A DNA stretch of 64,000 nt, from NCBI GenBank assembly GCA_963782495.1, contig CAWAJU010000004.1, positions 1 to 64,000 on the forward strand, given 5' to 3'. A model generated the notes under the pieces. That model made no database searches and was not told the DNA's origin. It worked only from the letters and a program-made list of their open reading frames with translations. Below, piece by piece: positions 8,526-18,861 of the stretch; the stretch's first letter is position 1; the number at the start of each line of letters is the position of its first letter. A program made the translations under genes and the position numbers. Source of the stretch: DASQBT01 sp963782495. GTDB lineage: Bacteria; Pseudomonadota; Gammaproteobacteria; Burkholderiales; Thiobacillaceae.

Positions 8526-8951
8526 GGCCAAAGCAGTCGCTGAAGATTTGGCCGACTACTTCCGCTAAGGATTCGTTACCGGACACGCCCCATGGCCTTG
8601 CTGAGCATGCCAGCGCACGTCATCAGGGGCCAATGCGACGCGAGCCCGCATATACGCTACGCGCTGGATTTTTTGGTGAGGCTTGTGATGCGTGCCTCTG
8701 TGCGCGGCTTTGGATCGATCACCAGTGCTGGACACCCAAGTCGATTTCATGTCGCTGACCTTCAAGCATCCTCTTCACTCATGATAATTGGGGCTTCTCA
8801 GAGATTCCCTAACTACAGCTAAAGTTGTATATCAGTCTCAAAACATTTGTCATAGACTTATTTCGGCTACCCCGAGCATGATGTATCTGCCCTCGGTCTC
8901 CTTGTTGATAAAGCGGACCGGGGATGGAATAGACGTTGGTCGAGAGGTGAC
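8526..8951. other. Intergenic region upstream of the Rhs gene
   Basis: About 425 bases with only short overlapping frames and no recognisable protein. Base composition becomes AT-richer near 8815-8870, where the promoter of the Rhs gene would be expected. I see no clear -35/-10 pair. Confidence 0.4.
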
Positions 8952-11900
8952 ATGAGATTACTGATGGTGGTTGTGGTGCTCGCATTGTTGGGCTGCACGG
9001 GCAGGGCGCAGGCGCTGGACATTCCTCCGGTTGCTGACGACAACATCTACACTCGCGCCATCGCCAAGGTGCCAGTTGATGACCAATTCGTCATGGTCTC
9101 CGAGAAGGATTTTCATAAGGCGCTGGACGGGATCAAGAAGCCCGAGTCTGATGATCTGGCGGCGCTGAAAACGGCGTTCGCCGCCGGGGGGTTGGCCAAC
9201 GACCCGTGGACGACAGGCGTAGTGGGGGCATCCATCGTGGAGAAAAAGCCCGTCACCAGCTCGTTATGGGTGGTTGTTGGCGATGCGGCGGCCTACAAGG
9301 GACGTCTCATCCTTGGCACGCAGTTCCGAGTGGTGGCCCTTAAGCTCAACGTCAACGCAACCTGGTATGCAACCGCACTTTCATTCACCCAGGAGATGGC
9401 GTCAGTCGGAACCGGCCGGTGTTGCGGCCCATTGTCGCTCTGCGATACGGGCGGCACATTCCCATCTCCGTGCCCCAAGGGAATGTGCGGTGACACAACG
9501 CTGGTAAAAGACTCCGGAGCAGGGGACCCCCGCACCGCGGCCGGCTACTTGCCCCGCGAGGTCACGTTCTACACTGAGGGGCTCCCGGTTCCCACAACCT
9601 GTCAGCCGCACCTCATTCCCGGCTGCAGTAACACCAACGAGATGTGTGGATTGGAGATCGGCTTCAATCCATTCCAGACCATTGAGGCGGACGTGCCTAC
9701 TGGGAGCGGCATGTGCGGCGGGGGCACGCGCCCTGTTCAGGGACGGAATCCCCCACCTCAATGTTTGTACGCAGACTTCTGGCACCCTGGACCATCGCCT
9801 GGCACTCTTCCTCCTCCTGGCTCCATGGTAGCGTCTGGCGGGGGGCGATTGCCGGAATGCGAGGGGCGCTGCATTCGATGCGAAGCCGACAACCAGTGGA
9901 CCGACGCGAACCTCCGCGTCCGTCAGTGCGCGCTCTACAAGCCGGCTCCGGGTTCCGGATTGCCCGGCGACACCGATAGCGGCGTCTGCCAAAGCACCTC
10001 GGGCAGCGTCCTCGTTGAGCAGGGCGCGATTCGGTCTGCAGCGGGCATTTCGCCGGGGGCGAGCGGGCACCACTGCGACCCTGCCAACAGCCAGGGTGTT
10101 CGCATTTGCACCGGCTGCGACGCGACGACCTGCCTGCGCACCGTGGAACGCACGCCAAGTCCGATTGCGGCGGATCAGCCGTCGGCGAACACTGCCTCTG
10201 CCGATTGTGACGCGACGAATTCGTCCGGATGTTCTGCCACTGGTGCGCCCGGCGGCTCCACCGGAGGAACTGCGAATCCAGACACCGGCGGGATCGCCAC
10301 GCGCGAGCAGGAGGCTGCCGGCACGGGAACACAGACTGACAATGGCGCCCCGCCCGCTTCTCCGAATACCCCGCCTCCCACCCCTCCGCCTAACGGCAGC
10401 GGTGAGGCAACGGACACCGAACCCAAGCCCGACAAACCGGCACGGAATCAGGCGGGCGCGGAGGGAGGCGACCCGATTCTCCTTTCGGATGGCAGCTTCG
10501 AGCTCCGACACACGGACTTGAGTTTCCCCGGCCCTGCGCGGCCCCTGGAGTTTATTCGCAGCTACAACTCGCGCAGCCGCGGCCGCAGCGAACTCGGCAG
10601 CAACTGGACGCACAACTGGGACGTGCGGCTCATTCCACTCAACGACTCGAACCGTCCGTCCTGGGCAGACCCTTACTGTGCAGGAAGCCCTTTCGAGACG
10701 ACTTGCATCATGCTCTACGTCGGTGACTCGCCGCGCTTGTTCACCCGCGACATCACCACCGGCGTCTTCGTGCCTCAGGCGGGCGTCCTTGCCACGCTCG
10801 TTCCCCTCGCAAATGATACCGGCTGGACGCTGGAGAGCGCGGATGGTCACAACCTTCAATTCGATGCCGACGGCTACATGAAGAGGGACGTCGACCGTTT
10901 CGGCAACGGCTTCGAAGTTACGTGGGACTACAACGCCGCAGGGCTCGTCTTCTCTTCGGTATGCCCCAGGGACATCGAACGACTGTCTGGCTCGTCTGGC
11001 ACCTACGTGGTTCAGATGGGTGCGGTCTACAGCGCGGACAGCTTCCCGTGCACGGTTCTCGGCGGAATGGTCGGCCAGCGCAAGCCCATCCAATACAGCC
11101 CGAGCAGCATCGCGACGCTGACGATCCAACTCCCCGCAGGTACTCCGGCCGGCGGCACGCTCGAACAGGCCAGGAACCTCATCGTCAGCCTGCAATCCGC
11201 GTCGGGCCGCAAGGTAGGCAGCGGCATTCCATGGGGGAATCGACTGAAGCGAGTGGCGAAAGTCGCAGAGATTCGCACGACCGGAACGCGTGCTGACGGC
11301 TCCTTCGGGCCGACCGGTTATTCGCGCGAGCTCAACTTCGAATACTGGCCCGACAACGACGCCACCGCGATGAGTGGCGCATCGGCAGGGCTGACAAGGG
11401 CCGGCATGCTCAAGGCTGTCAGCGGGCCGGCGGGGGGGCGCGTGGAATTCACCTACACGTCCGCTGACACGGCCGCCGGGCACCCGGCGTGGCTGAACGA
11501 AGTCTTCCTCACGCAAGTGACTCGGAACGATGGCGCTCCAGGTATTACCGGGCTGTCCGCCACCCCGCTGCGCAGCACGGTCTTCGGTTACGCGTGGACG
11601 ACGAATGCTGTCAATACGGCAGAGTTGGCGACGGCGGAGAAGCGCTATCAGGACTTCCTCCTCGCACAGGTGGGTTGCACCTACTACACGCTCGACCACT
11701 GTGGACAGCATGCACAGCCGGGCTTCACGTATTACGACATCGACGCGGACGTCGCGAACTACTCGGCGAACCTTCGCTCCGACGTGGCGGACAACATCAT
11801 CCGCGTCGACAATCAGGGCATTCTCGAGTCGGAGACGCGCTACGACAACAGCGTCTTCTCGCTGAATTTCGACAAGGCGACGCGGCAGCGTTGGGGCAGC

Positions 11901-14900
11901 ACCGACGTCGAACCCACCCCCATCGCCGGGGACTTTACCTCCACGCTACCTGAGGAGCACTTCGAGTACGCCGAGGCCAGCCCGGTGGCCGAGGGCGCAG
12001 ACGACACGACGACGGCCTTTCTCGAAGCTGCCATCTCGCAGCGCTATCCACTCGAGGCTCTTCCCGCGGGTCAGGCCGACTGGGCGCGCAGCAAGGGGAT
12101 GTTGTTGGCCCCTTCAACGCCCTCTACAGTCGCCATCGCTGGCCGACTCCCGCCGATCGCAGAAGGCTTCTTTGTACCATCGTCGACACTGGTGCCGCCC
12201 GCTTGCAGCGAGCAGGCGCTGCCGTATTACCGAAGCGCGCTCGCTGGCTACCGGCCGTCGTTCGACTACTTCGATACTCCGCTCCCAGCGGCCCCCGCGC
12301 ATCCCGACTACGACACCGTGACGGAGGGTGTGAACCTCGATATGCAGCTCACGCGCAGCCGCCTGTCGTGCGACACATTGGCGCTCGCGCAGACCTGGGA
12401 CGCGCGTCACAACGACCTCGAATGGACTTGGTCCAAAGTGAACGGCCTGATGCAGACGAAGCGAGTGACCGGGCGGCGTCAGTATATGAACGCCAACGCC
12501 AATCGCATCTGCGCCTGGACCCGCGAGACGGACCGCGATGGCCACGTACATGTCTACGGCCTGAACTACCATGGTCGCCAGCTCGTTGACGCGGTCAACG
12601 TAGAAAACACGTGGCGCTTTGCGGAGACCCTTTACAACGCCGACGGCAACGTCCTTTCCAGCCGGCGTACCATGGCCCAGGACCATGCCTGGACCGCGAG
12701 CTCGGGCGACACGCGGTATCAGTACATGGAGATACTCCCGACGGGTACCAGCGGCCTCTCGTGTGGTGCCAGTCCCGCCAACTGCGAACCGTTGCCCTGG
12801 GCTTGGGCGCGTCGTGGAAACGTTCTTTCCATCGTCGACAGGCCGCGGGGTGGCACGCTGCCTGACGTGAATGAATCGACACTCGCTGCAGACGCGACAA
12901 AGGGCAGGTATTCGCAGTTTGAATACGAGCCGCTCTTCAACCAGGTCCGCCGCGTGAAGGCAGGTGTCTTCGAATCCACGCTCGCAATGCGTGAGACGCT
13001 CAGAACGACGGTCATTTTCGACTATCAGGAAGGGGATGTCGCGCTGATTCAGCCCATCCTCGACCGTCAACAGCACCTCGGCTTCCAGTACAACCTCACT
13101 AGCGGAACCCTAAGTGCAGCGACTGCGCTCAACTGGCCAATGGCCTTCGGGCTCGGCGATGTCAATGGCGATACGTACCTCGCCACCACCCTCTTCGGCC
13201 TTCCGATGGAAGTGCGAGTCGAGGCGGGCGGTATGAAAGAATCGACCTTCTACGGATGGAACCGTGGCGGAAGGCTCACATTCCAGCGCGAGCCCGACGG
13301 CAGCCAGTTGAACCTCGAATACCTCAGCCTAGGCACCTACACCGGGACTCCCGCTGCAAACGAGACGGGTTTCCTGGGCCGTCTGGTACACCTGCCGTCG
13401 AGGAGCTGGTCCAACGCGCAGGGGCCCGCGCGTGCGCCCTGTCCGAATCTCGCCGGGCCGTACCAGTGGTTACTGCCCTCGAACTGCAACGCCGCGGGCC
13501 TCGCGTCCCAGCTCGAGACGCAGCTGATGATTCCCACCGAGGCGTCGCAGGCTATCACCTCGCAGCAATCGGCAGCTAACGACGGGGTGACGCAATACGA
13601 GTACTCGCTTATCGGTCAGCTGAGCAAGGTCACCTCGCCGGATAACAAGGTGCAAGAGTACGACCGTGATGTCGACGGCCGCGTGACGACGGAGCGCCTC
13701 TACGACGCCGCGACACTGCACTTTCGCACCGACATTACCTACGATACGCAGTTGCGGCCAACGACGGTGCGCCGCTATGACGCCAACAACCAAGATCTAG
13801 GCGCGCTGGTGCGGAATTATGACGAGGAGGGCCGCGTCCTCTTCGAATGCCGCGAGTTTGTCACCAACGGCTGCACAATCAACAGTCGTGGCACGCTACC
13901 TCCTGACGGCGAGTCACGTACGTTATGGTACTCGGGAGAAGGTTACCTCCTGAAGGAAGCAGACGCCGAGGGCGCAACCGCGGACTACGCGCGGGACGCG
14001 CGCAAGTGGGTGACGCGGGTAGTCCGTGCAGCGCCCAACGAGACATCGCGCTCCGACGAAACGACTTACGACGATGACGGGAACGCGACGAGCCTGCGCT
14101 ACGGCGTGGTGAATGGTATGCCGACGTTGACCGAAGCCCACAGCTTCGACGGCGCAGGCCGCTTGGCTTCGGTGACCGACACGCAGGGCAGGAAGTTCAC
14201 CGCGAAGTACTCCCCACGGGACGTTCTGGTGTCCCTGGGCGTGAGCAACCCAGGCTGGGGAGCAGGCATCTTTTGGACGAACAACTATGACTACGACGCC
14301 TTCATGCGCGCGTACCGGGAAACCACCAACGGCACGGTGACGCGCGAGGTGTCGCGGCGTGCGGGTGGCCAGGTGTGGGCTTCATTCGACTACGGCAAGC
14401 GCACTGTCTTCACCACATACGACGCGGACGGATTCCCGGTATGGGAGGAGGACTCGGGCCAGGAAATTGTGACCCTCCACAGTGGCCGTCCAGATTCTCG
14501 AGTCGTCACGGAGTCGACAATTCGGAAGTCAGGCACGGCCGTGCACACCACCTCATCGGTAAGAACGTTTGATGTACTTGGAAACGAGGCATCCGTCACC
14601 GAAACCGGAGCAAGCACGAGCCAGGCGCGACTGTCGCGTTCGAAGACCTTCCAGCGGAACGCGTCGGGCTTTGTCACCCTTGAGACGGACGCCCTCGGGG
14701 CAACGGTGGAGAACATCTACGATTACGTTGGCCGCCTGCGCGAAAAACGGGAACTGCGCGCCATCGGCCAGCCCGATATCGACACCACGAAATTCGGGTA
14801 CGACAGGCGCGGCGCTCTTAAGCTGATCAAGGACGCGAAGGGTGAATCGACGACGTATCAGTACTCTGGATACGGCGAGCCGACGCGGCGCGACTCGCCG

Positions 14901-17492
14901 GGCACTCCGGCGGTGGTCGCGACTTGGAGTTACGACTGGATGGGCCGCCCTTTCACAGAGACGTTGGGCCCTTCGAGCCTCACGTACCAGTACAACTCGC
15001 TGGGGCAACTGTACCAGGTGCTCTCGGGTCACGTCGCGGCACGTTCTTACACGTACGATTCGCTCGGTCGGCTCTTCACGGCGACGAACTACAACCTCGG
15101 GCTCGGGTTTGGCGGGAGTCCGGTGGCGATCGCCAACCGCTCCGTCACAACCGGACTTGCCTACGACTCCCTGGGTCGGATCACGGCGGAGACAAATACC
15201 ATCTCCGGCAGCGCGGCGCGAACCGTGTCGTCGACATACTCTACGACATGGATGCCGACAGCGCCGATGGGTGTCAATCGCAGCGTCCTGAGGCCGGATA
15301 AGAGCACCAGCAGGGAAGATGGGGACACCCTCGGGCGCTTCGCGACGCTAAACCGCCGCCCGGCCGGTCTGCATGCGCGGGACACGGAGTGGCTCTTCCT
15401 GGGCGACTTCACGACGGAGCGGCGGGACACCAACATCGGCACGCGACTCGACACCGTGCCGACAAGGGACGCGCTCGGACAGGTGCTGCGTCTGAACACT
15501 GCGGCAGGCTCGTCGAAGGTGGTGGACATCAATATGCTGCGCGACGCGCTGGGGCGTATCGGCAGCTACTCGTGCAACACGTGGCGGCCGACGCTGACTA
15601 AGCCAGACGCGACTTGGCGCGGGTACGCATACGACGGCATGGGCCGCATTACGACCCTGCACGAAGCGGCAACCATTCCGTCTCTCGGGGGTGCCCAGAC
15701 ACACACCTTGACCGCCGCACAGGTAGCGTCGATGGCAAAGTCCGTCGGAGCAGCCACGTGGGCGTATACGCGCGAGGCGGCGGTGGGCAGCCTCGTTTCA
15801 ATCACCAAGCCGGGTGCGACGCGGTTCTCCGCGCCAGCTCGTGGGCCGGGGCACGAGCTGACTTCATACAGCATCGCCGGCGGGCCGAGTGCGACGGTGG
15901 CCCATGACGCCGCGGGTCGAATGACGACGGATGGAACGCGAGCCTACGGCTGGGATGCTTTCTCCTCGCTGGTGTCGGTGAAGACGTCAGGCGCCCTCAC
16001 CGAGGCGCTGCAGTACGACGGCCTTGGGCGGCTCGTGGCGCGATGGAACACTAGCGGCCTCGTCGACCAGTACGCGTGGGATGGCCAGCAAATCGTAGCG
16101 GCGCTGACGGCCACCAAGGCCCCGACCCCACGGTGGAGCGCCTTCTGGGGCCCGGGTATCGACAACCTCGTGTCGGTGGCGACGCCCACCAATGAGTACC
16201 TGGCCCTGACTGATGGGCGCGGAAGCGTCGGCGCGTGGTACTCGGCAGCGTCGACCGGTAAACTCGCGGCGGACGCAGATTACACGCCGGAGGGGCGTAC
16301 CACGTGGCGTACCTTCAGCACAACCGGAGCGGTAAAAGCCAAATGCGACGAGACCACCAATTCCGGAACGTGTGCGCCGGCGCTTGGGCTCCCATTTGGC
16401 TTTCATTCGGCGCTCAAGTCGTCGGCGACGGGTCTCCTGTATTTCCGGAATCGCTGGTACTCGACGCTCGCCGGCCAGTGGCTGAGCCAAGACCCGCTCG
16501 GACCGGTCGACTCGCAGAATCTGTACGCGTTTAACCGCTTCGACTCGGTCAACTTCAGGGATCCGAGGGGCTTCAAGAGTGGCGGTATGGCTGTCGAAGG
16601 GCACTTCGAAGACTGTGAGTCAAGTGGGCTGTGCCACACGTTCGTGGGCGAGGAAATAGTAGTCACAGGCCTGCCGCCAGAGGAGCCCTATCAGCCTCCG
16701 TGCATATCATCGATGTGTGTCGACAAGACGGGTGGGCGGGAGCTTGGCGTGCGTTTGGGAGACGGGCTCGATCCGATTCCAGTTGTTCCCCCGTCTCAGC
16801 CAAACTCGCCTGGTTTAGCGCCCCAAGTGAGCGTGCGACCCGTAGGACCCAACGCGGGCAGTATCCGTACTCCCCCACCCCTCAACTGCACGTTCTGCCT
16901 CGCCTGGGTGAACTTCTTTGGACAGGAACTTATCAGGGGGATCAAGGGAGGCCGAGCCGAACGCGAGCGCATGTTAAGAGATGCGTTGCAGCGTGGGGGA
17001 TCCTCTCGCGTCGAGGCCGAAATCGAGTCCAATCGGATTCTTGATGCGTATGGTGCTGTCGGCGAAACGGTTGGGGCTCTTGGTGCGGGCGCCGTCGCCG
17101 GATATTTCGGGAAAGTTCCCGAGTTGGCGCGGCCAAACAAGGGACCGAAGCGTCTTCCCGCCGGTAGGACGGGAAGAGCACCTGGACCGACAGTTGATCC
17201 ACGTACCGGTCAGCCTGTTGGCCAGTTCATCGTCGACCCCAAGGGCAACACGTTGATCCAGCCGGCCGGCGGGACAACCAAAGGCAATGCCCTAGGCACG
17301 TTCGTCGAGACGCGATTCCCCAACCGCTCGCCTGCGCAGCAACTCCATGGCCCGCATCGAAACTACCCAGAGTCGCACGGTCACGGGTTCAAGCCCGGGC
17401 CTGGCGTCAATGAGCGGGGGCCAAGCCTCGATCCTCTCGGGAATGAGGTCCCATATGACTCGCGAGCCGCCCACTGGCCGGTGAATCCCTGA
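8952..17492 (+). CDS. Rhs-family polymorphic toxin lipoprotein
   Basis: A 2,846-residue secreted protein. The N-terminus has a hydrophobic run ending LALLGC, a lipobox that suggests lipidation at Cys15. Residues about 150-400 are Cys-rich. A Pro-rich linker (PPPTPPPNGSG) precedes a DUF6531-like start of the Rhs shell (DPILLSDGSFELRHTDLSFPG, about residue 510). The body carries many YD/RHS repeats (YDSLGR, YDGMGR, YDGLGR). The Rhs core end is clear near residue 2500: GLLYFRNRWYS, GQWLSQDPLG, NLYAF, DPRG. Downstream comes a variable 320-residue tip ending GPSLDPLGNEVPYDS and AAHWPVNP, with HGHG just before; this resembles the polymorphic toxin type 24 domain as I remember it. A small gene directly downstream is the likely immunity gene. 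Role: contact-dependent intoxication of competitors (family knowledge). Confidence 0.9.
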   Translation: MRLLMVVVVLALLGCTGRAQALDIPPVADDNIYTRAIAKVPVDDQFVMVSEKDFHKALDGIKKPESDDLAALKTAFAAGGLANDPWTTGVVGASIVEKKPVTSSLWVVVGDAAAYKGRLILGTQFRVVALKLNVNATWYATALSFTQEMASVGTGRCCGPLSLCDTGGTFPSPCPKGMCGDTTLVKDSGAGDPRTAAGYLPREVTFYTEGLPVPTTCQPHLIPGCSNTNEMCGLEIGFNPFQTIEADVPTGSGMCGGGTRPVQGRNPPPQCLYADFWHPGPSPGTLPPPGSMVASGGGRLPECEGRCIRCEADNQWTDANLRVRQCALYKPAPGSGLPGDTDSGVCQSTSGSVLVEQGAIRSAAGISPGASGHHCDPANSQGVRICTGCDATTCLRTVERTPSPIAADQPSANTASADCDATNSSGCSATGAPGGSTGGTANPDTGGIATREQEAAGTGTQTDNGAPPASPNTPPPTPPPNGSGEATDTEPKPDKPARNQAGAEGGDPILLSDGSFELRHTDLSFPGPARPLEFIRSYNSRSRGRSELGSNWTHNWDVRLIPLNDSNRPSWADPYCAGSPFETTCIMLYVGDSPRLFTRDITTGVFVPQAGVLATLVPLANDTGWTLESADGHNLQFDADGYMKRDVDRFGNGFEVTWDYNAAGLVFSSVCPRDIERLSGSSGTYVVQMGAVYSADSFPCTVLGGMVGQRKPIQYSPSSIATLTIQLPAGTPAGGTLEQARNLIVSLQSASGRKVGSGIPWGNRLKRVAKVAEIRTTGTRADGSFGPTGYSRELNFEYWPDNDATAMSGASAGLTRAGMLKAVSGPAGGRVEFTYTSADTAAGHPAWLNEVFLTQVTRNDGAPGITGLSATPLRSTVFGYAWTTNAVNTAELATAEKRYQDFLLAQVGCTYYTLDHCGQHAQPGFTYYDIDADVANYSANLRSDVADNIIRVDNQGILESETRYDNSVFSLNFDKATRQRWGSTDVEPTPIAGDFTSTLPEEHFEYAEASPVAEGADDTTTAFLEAAISQRYPLEALPAGQADWARSKGMLLAPSTPSTVAIAGRLPPIAEGFFVPSSTLVPPACSEQALPYYRSALAGYRPSFDYFDTPLPAAPAHPDYDTVTEGVNLDMQLTRSRLSCDTLALAQTWDARHNDLEWTWSKVNGLMQTKRVTGRRQYMNANANRICAWTRETDRDGHVHVYGLNYHGRQLVDAVNVENTWRFAETLYNADGNVLSSRRTMAQDHAWTASSGDTRYQYMEILPTGTSGLSCGASPANCEPLPWAWARRGNVLSIVDRPRGGTLPDVNESTLAADATKGRYSQFEYEPLFNQVRRVKAGVFESTLAMRETLRTTVIFDYQEGDVALIQPILDRQQHLGFQYNLTSGTLSAATALNWPMAFGLGDVNGDTYLATTLFGLPMEVRVEAGGMKESTFYGWNRGGRLTFQREPDGSQLNLEYLSLGTYTGTPAANETGFLGRLVHLPSRSWSNAQGPARAPCPNLAGPYQWLLPSNCNAAGLASQLETQLMIPTEASQAITSQQSAANDGVTQYEYSLIGQLSKVTSPDNKVQEYDRDVDGRVTTERLYDAATLHFRTDITYDTQLRPTTVRRYDANNQDLGALVRNYDEEGRVLFECREFVTNGCTINSRGTLPPDGESRTLWYSGEGYLLKEADAEGATADYARDARKWVTRVVRAAPNETSRSDETTYDDDGNATSLRYGVVNGMPTLTEAHSFDGAGRLASVTDTQGRKFTAKYSPRDVLVSLGVSNPGWGAGIFWTNNYDYDAFMRAYRETTNGTVTREVSRRAGGQVWASFDYGKRTVFTTYDADGFPVWEEDSGQEIVTLHSGRPDSRVVTESTIRKSGTAVHTTSSVRTFDVLGNEASVTETGASTSQARLSRSKTFQRNASGFVTLETDALGATVENIYDYVGRLREKRELRAIGQPDIDTTKFGYDRRGALKLIKDAKGESTTYQYSGYGEPTRRDSPGTPAVVATWSYDWMGRPFTETLGPSSLTYQYNSLGQLYQVLSGHVAARSYTYDSLGRLFTATNYNLGLGFGGSPVAIANRSVTTGLAYDSLGRITAETNTISGSAARTVSSTYSTTWMPTAPMGVNRSVLRPDKSTSREDGDTLGRFATLNRRPAGLHARDTEWLFLGDFTTERRDTNIGTRLDTVPTRDALGQVLRLNTAAGSSKVVDINMLRDALGRIGSYSCNTWRPTLTKPDATWRGYAYDGMGRITTLHEAATIPSLGGAQTHTLTAAQVASMAKSVGAATWAYTREAAVGSLVSITKPGATRFSAPARGPGHELTSYSIAGGPSATVAHDAAGRMTTDGTRAYGWDAFSSLVSVKTSGALTEALQYDGLGRLVARWNTSGLVDQYAWDGQQIVAALTATKAPTPRWSAFWGPGIDNLVSVATPTNEYLALTDGRGSVGAWYSAASTGKLAADADYTPEGRTTWRTFSTTGAVKAKCDETTNSGTCAPALGLPFGFHSALKSSATGLLYFRNRWYSTLAGQWLSQDPLGPVDSQNLYAFNRFDSVNFRDPRGFKSGGMAVEGHFEDCESSGLCHTFVGEEIVVTGLPPEEPYQPPCISSMCVDKTGGRELGVRLGDGLDPIPVVPPSQPNSPGLAPQVSVRPVGPNAGSIRTPPPLNCTFCLAWVNFFGQELIRGIKGGRAERERMLRDALQRGGSSRVEAEIESNRILDAYGAVGETVGALGAGAVAGYFGKVPELARPNKGPKRLPAGRTGRAPGPTVDPRTGQPVGQFIVDPKGNTLIQPAGGTTKGNALGTFVETRFPNRSPAQQLHGPHRNYPESHGHGFKPGPGVNERGPSLDPLGNEVPYDSRAAHWPVNP

Positions 17493-17503
17493 AGGAGGTC
17501 GTG

Positions 17504-17902
17504 GTGGACCGAACCGAAATGATGACCGGCTTCAACCGCCTGTACCTTGGCGACTCGCTTCTCCAGCAGGTGGAGCTGAAGATAGTCGATGCGGAGTGCC
17601 GGCTGAGATTCAATGCTGGCATGGTACTCAAAGCCAAAGAGGCCAGCATCTTTGAACCCGAGGCGAAGTATGCTCCGGCCGTGCTCCGGCTCGAAGGGGT
17701 GCGATCAATCACCTTCGAAGGAGGCCGCTACCAGCTCAACTCAACTGTCGTGGATTTCGGAGCGGTACCAGGTACAGACTGTGACCATATTGAGTTCTAC
17801 TTCGATCTGACCGGAGGCGTGGATCCGGACGCCTTCCTGGTGAGGTTGAAGTTCGAGGCCAAGGCGTTCGCATTTGGCCCTGTGGAAGGATGCGGGAAAT
17901 AA
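17504..17902 (+). CDS. Probable immunity protein for the Rhs toxin
   Basis: About 132 residues. GGAGG lies just after the Rhs stop codon, and GTG codons at 17501 and 17504 can both start the frame. The protein is small, acidic and without signal or membrane segments (FNRLYLGDSLLQQVEL; FYFDLTGG; DAFLVRLKFEAK). I do not recognise it firmly; the YLGD beginning recalls DUF6258-type proteins. The assignment rests on position: it follows a polymorphic toxin by 11 bases in the same direction, the usual arrangement for a cognate immunity gene. It acts presumably in the cytoplasm, binding the toxin tip. Confidence 0.65.
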   Translation: MDRTEMMTGFNRLYLGDSLLQQVELKIVDAECRLRFNAGMVLKAKEASIFEPEAKYAPAVLRLEGVRSITFEGGRYQLNSTVVDFGAVPGTDCDHIEFYFDLTGGVDPDAFLVRLKFEAKAFAFGPVEGCGK

Positions 17903-17905
17903 GGA

Positions 17906-18746
17906 TCAGATTGAGGCGTGAACATGCATTATCGCGCCATGATCCCATCCATGCTCGTTAATGATTCCGATGCGGCTTTTCAGTCCGCTTCCCTGCTTCG
18001 TAGCTTCCCGCTCTATCTCATTCGATCCCCGCTGCCAAGGATTCTGAGGATCACAGAAATAGACCTTGATGTCGGTCGCCAATGTGAATCGCTGGTGATC
18101 GGCCATCTCGGTACCCCGGTCCCATGTCAGCGATTTGTAGAGTATTGGCGAACGTCTCGGCATCTTTGCTGGCGACTCTCACCAACATCACGTAGCGTGT
18201 ATGACGTTCCACGAGGGTCGCAATCTGGCTACTGCTGGTTCCGCACAGCAGATCGCCCTCCCAGTGACCTGGGACCGCTCGATCTTCAACCGTGGCCGGA
18301 CGCTCACTGATCGATACCGTGTCACGGATTTTGCGGCGATCGTCTGACTTCTGGGTGTGATGGCGCGAACGGCGCATTACTCGCGTGCGCCTCAAATGTT
18401 GCAACAACTCTTTCTTCAAGACGCCACGGACTTGAATAAACAGGCTGCGGTAGATGGTGTCTGTCGTGTGACACTTGGAAAGTCTCATCGTCCGGGTAGG
18501 TGCGTTTCAGCCAACCAGCAATCTGCTCCGGCGACCACAGTAATCGGAGTTTACCTGCAACGATGTGCGCCAACGAGCGGTTCTCGGCCAGACTACAGGT
18601 CTTGGGGCGACGTCCTCGATCCCACGCAGCCTGGTCGGCCTGACTCTCTCGGTAGCTTCCTGGCCACCATTTCGCATTATCTCGCGGGGCTGATCGTAGA
18701 TGGAGGCCGTTCAGCGCAGTGGACGACCACATCCAGACGCTAGTTG
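17906..18746 (-). pseudogene. IS30-family transposase remnant
   Basis: Minus-strand fragments in different frames together make an IS30 transposase. One (about 18746-18480) carries SLAHIVAGKLRLLWSPEQIAGWL. Another (about 18488-18150) carries TIYRSLFIQVRG, GHWEGDLLCG and TLVERHTRY, where the D of WEGD is the first catalytic acid. The last (about 18163-17980) carries TWDRGTEM and FCDPQNPWQRGSNE. The text after GSNE is lost, and the 5' end is cut by the IS21 element at 18747. It is a dead element interrupted by IS21. Confidence 0.8.
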
Positions 18747-18861
18747 TGTTGACGCGCAAACAAAAGTACCCGGATTTATGAGTTAGTGCGCGCCGAAAAT
18801 TACCCAGGTGATTAACCTCTCCTGCTCATTTGCTTAGCAGGACTATAAGGAGATGATCACC

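Noticed and set aside
9402..11711. Antisense frame of 769 codons inside the Rhs gene
   Set aside because: GC-rich shadow of the Rhs gene. It has low-complexity Arg/Ala/Val composition, no domain and no ribosome-binding site.
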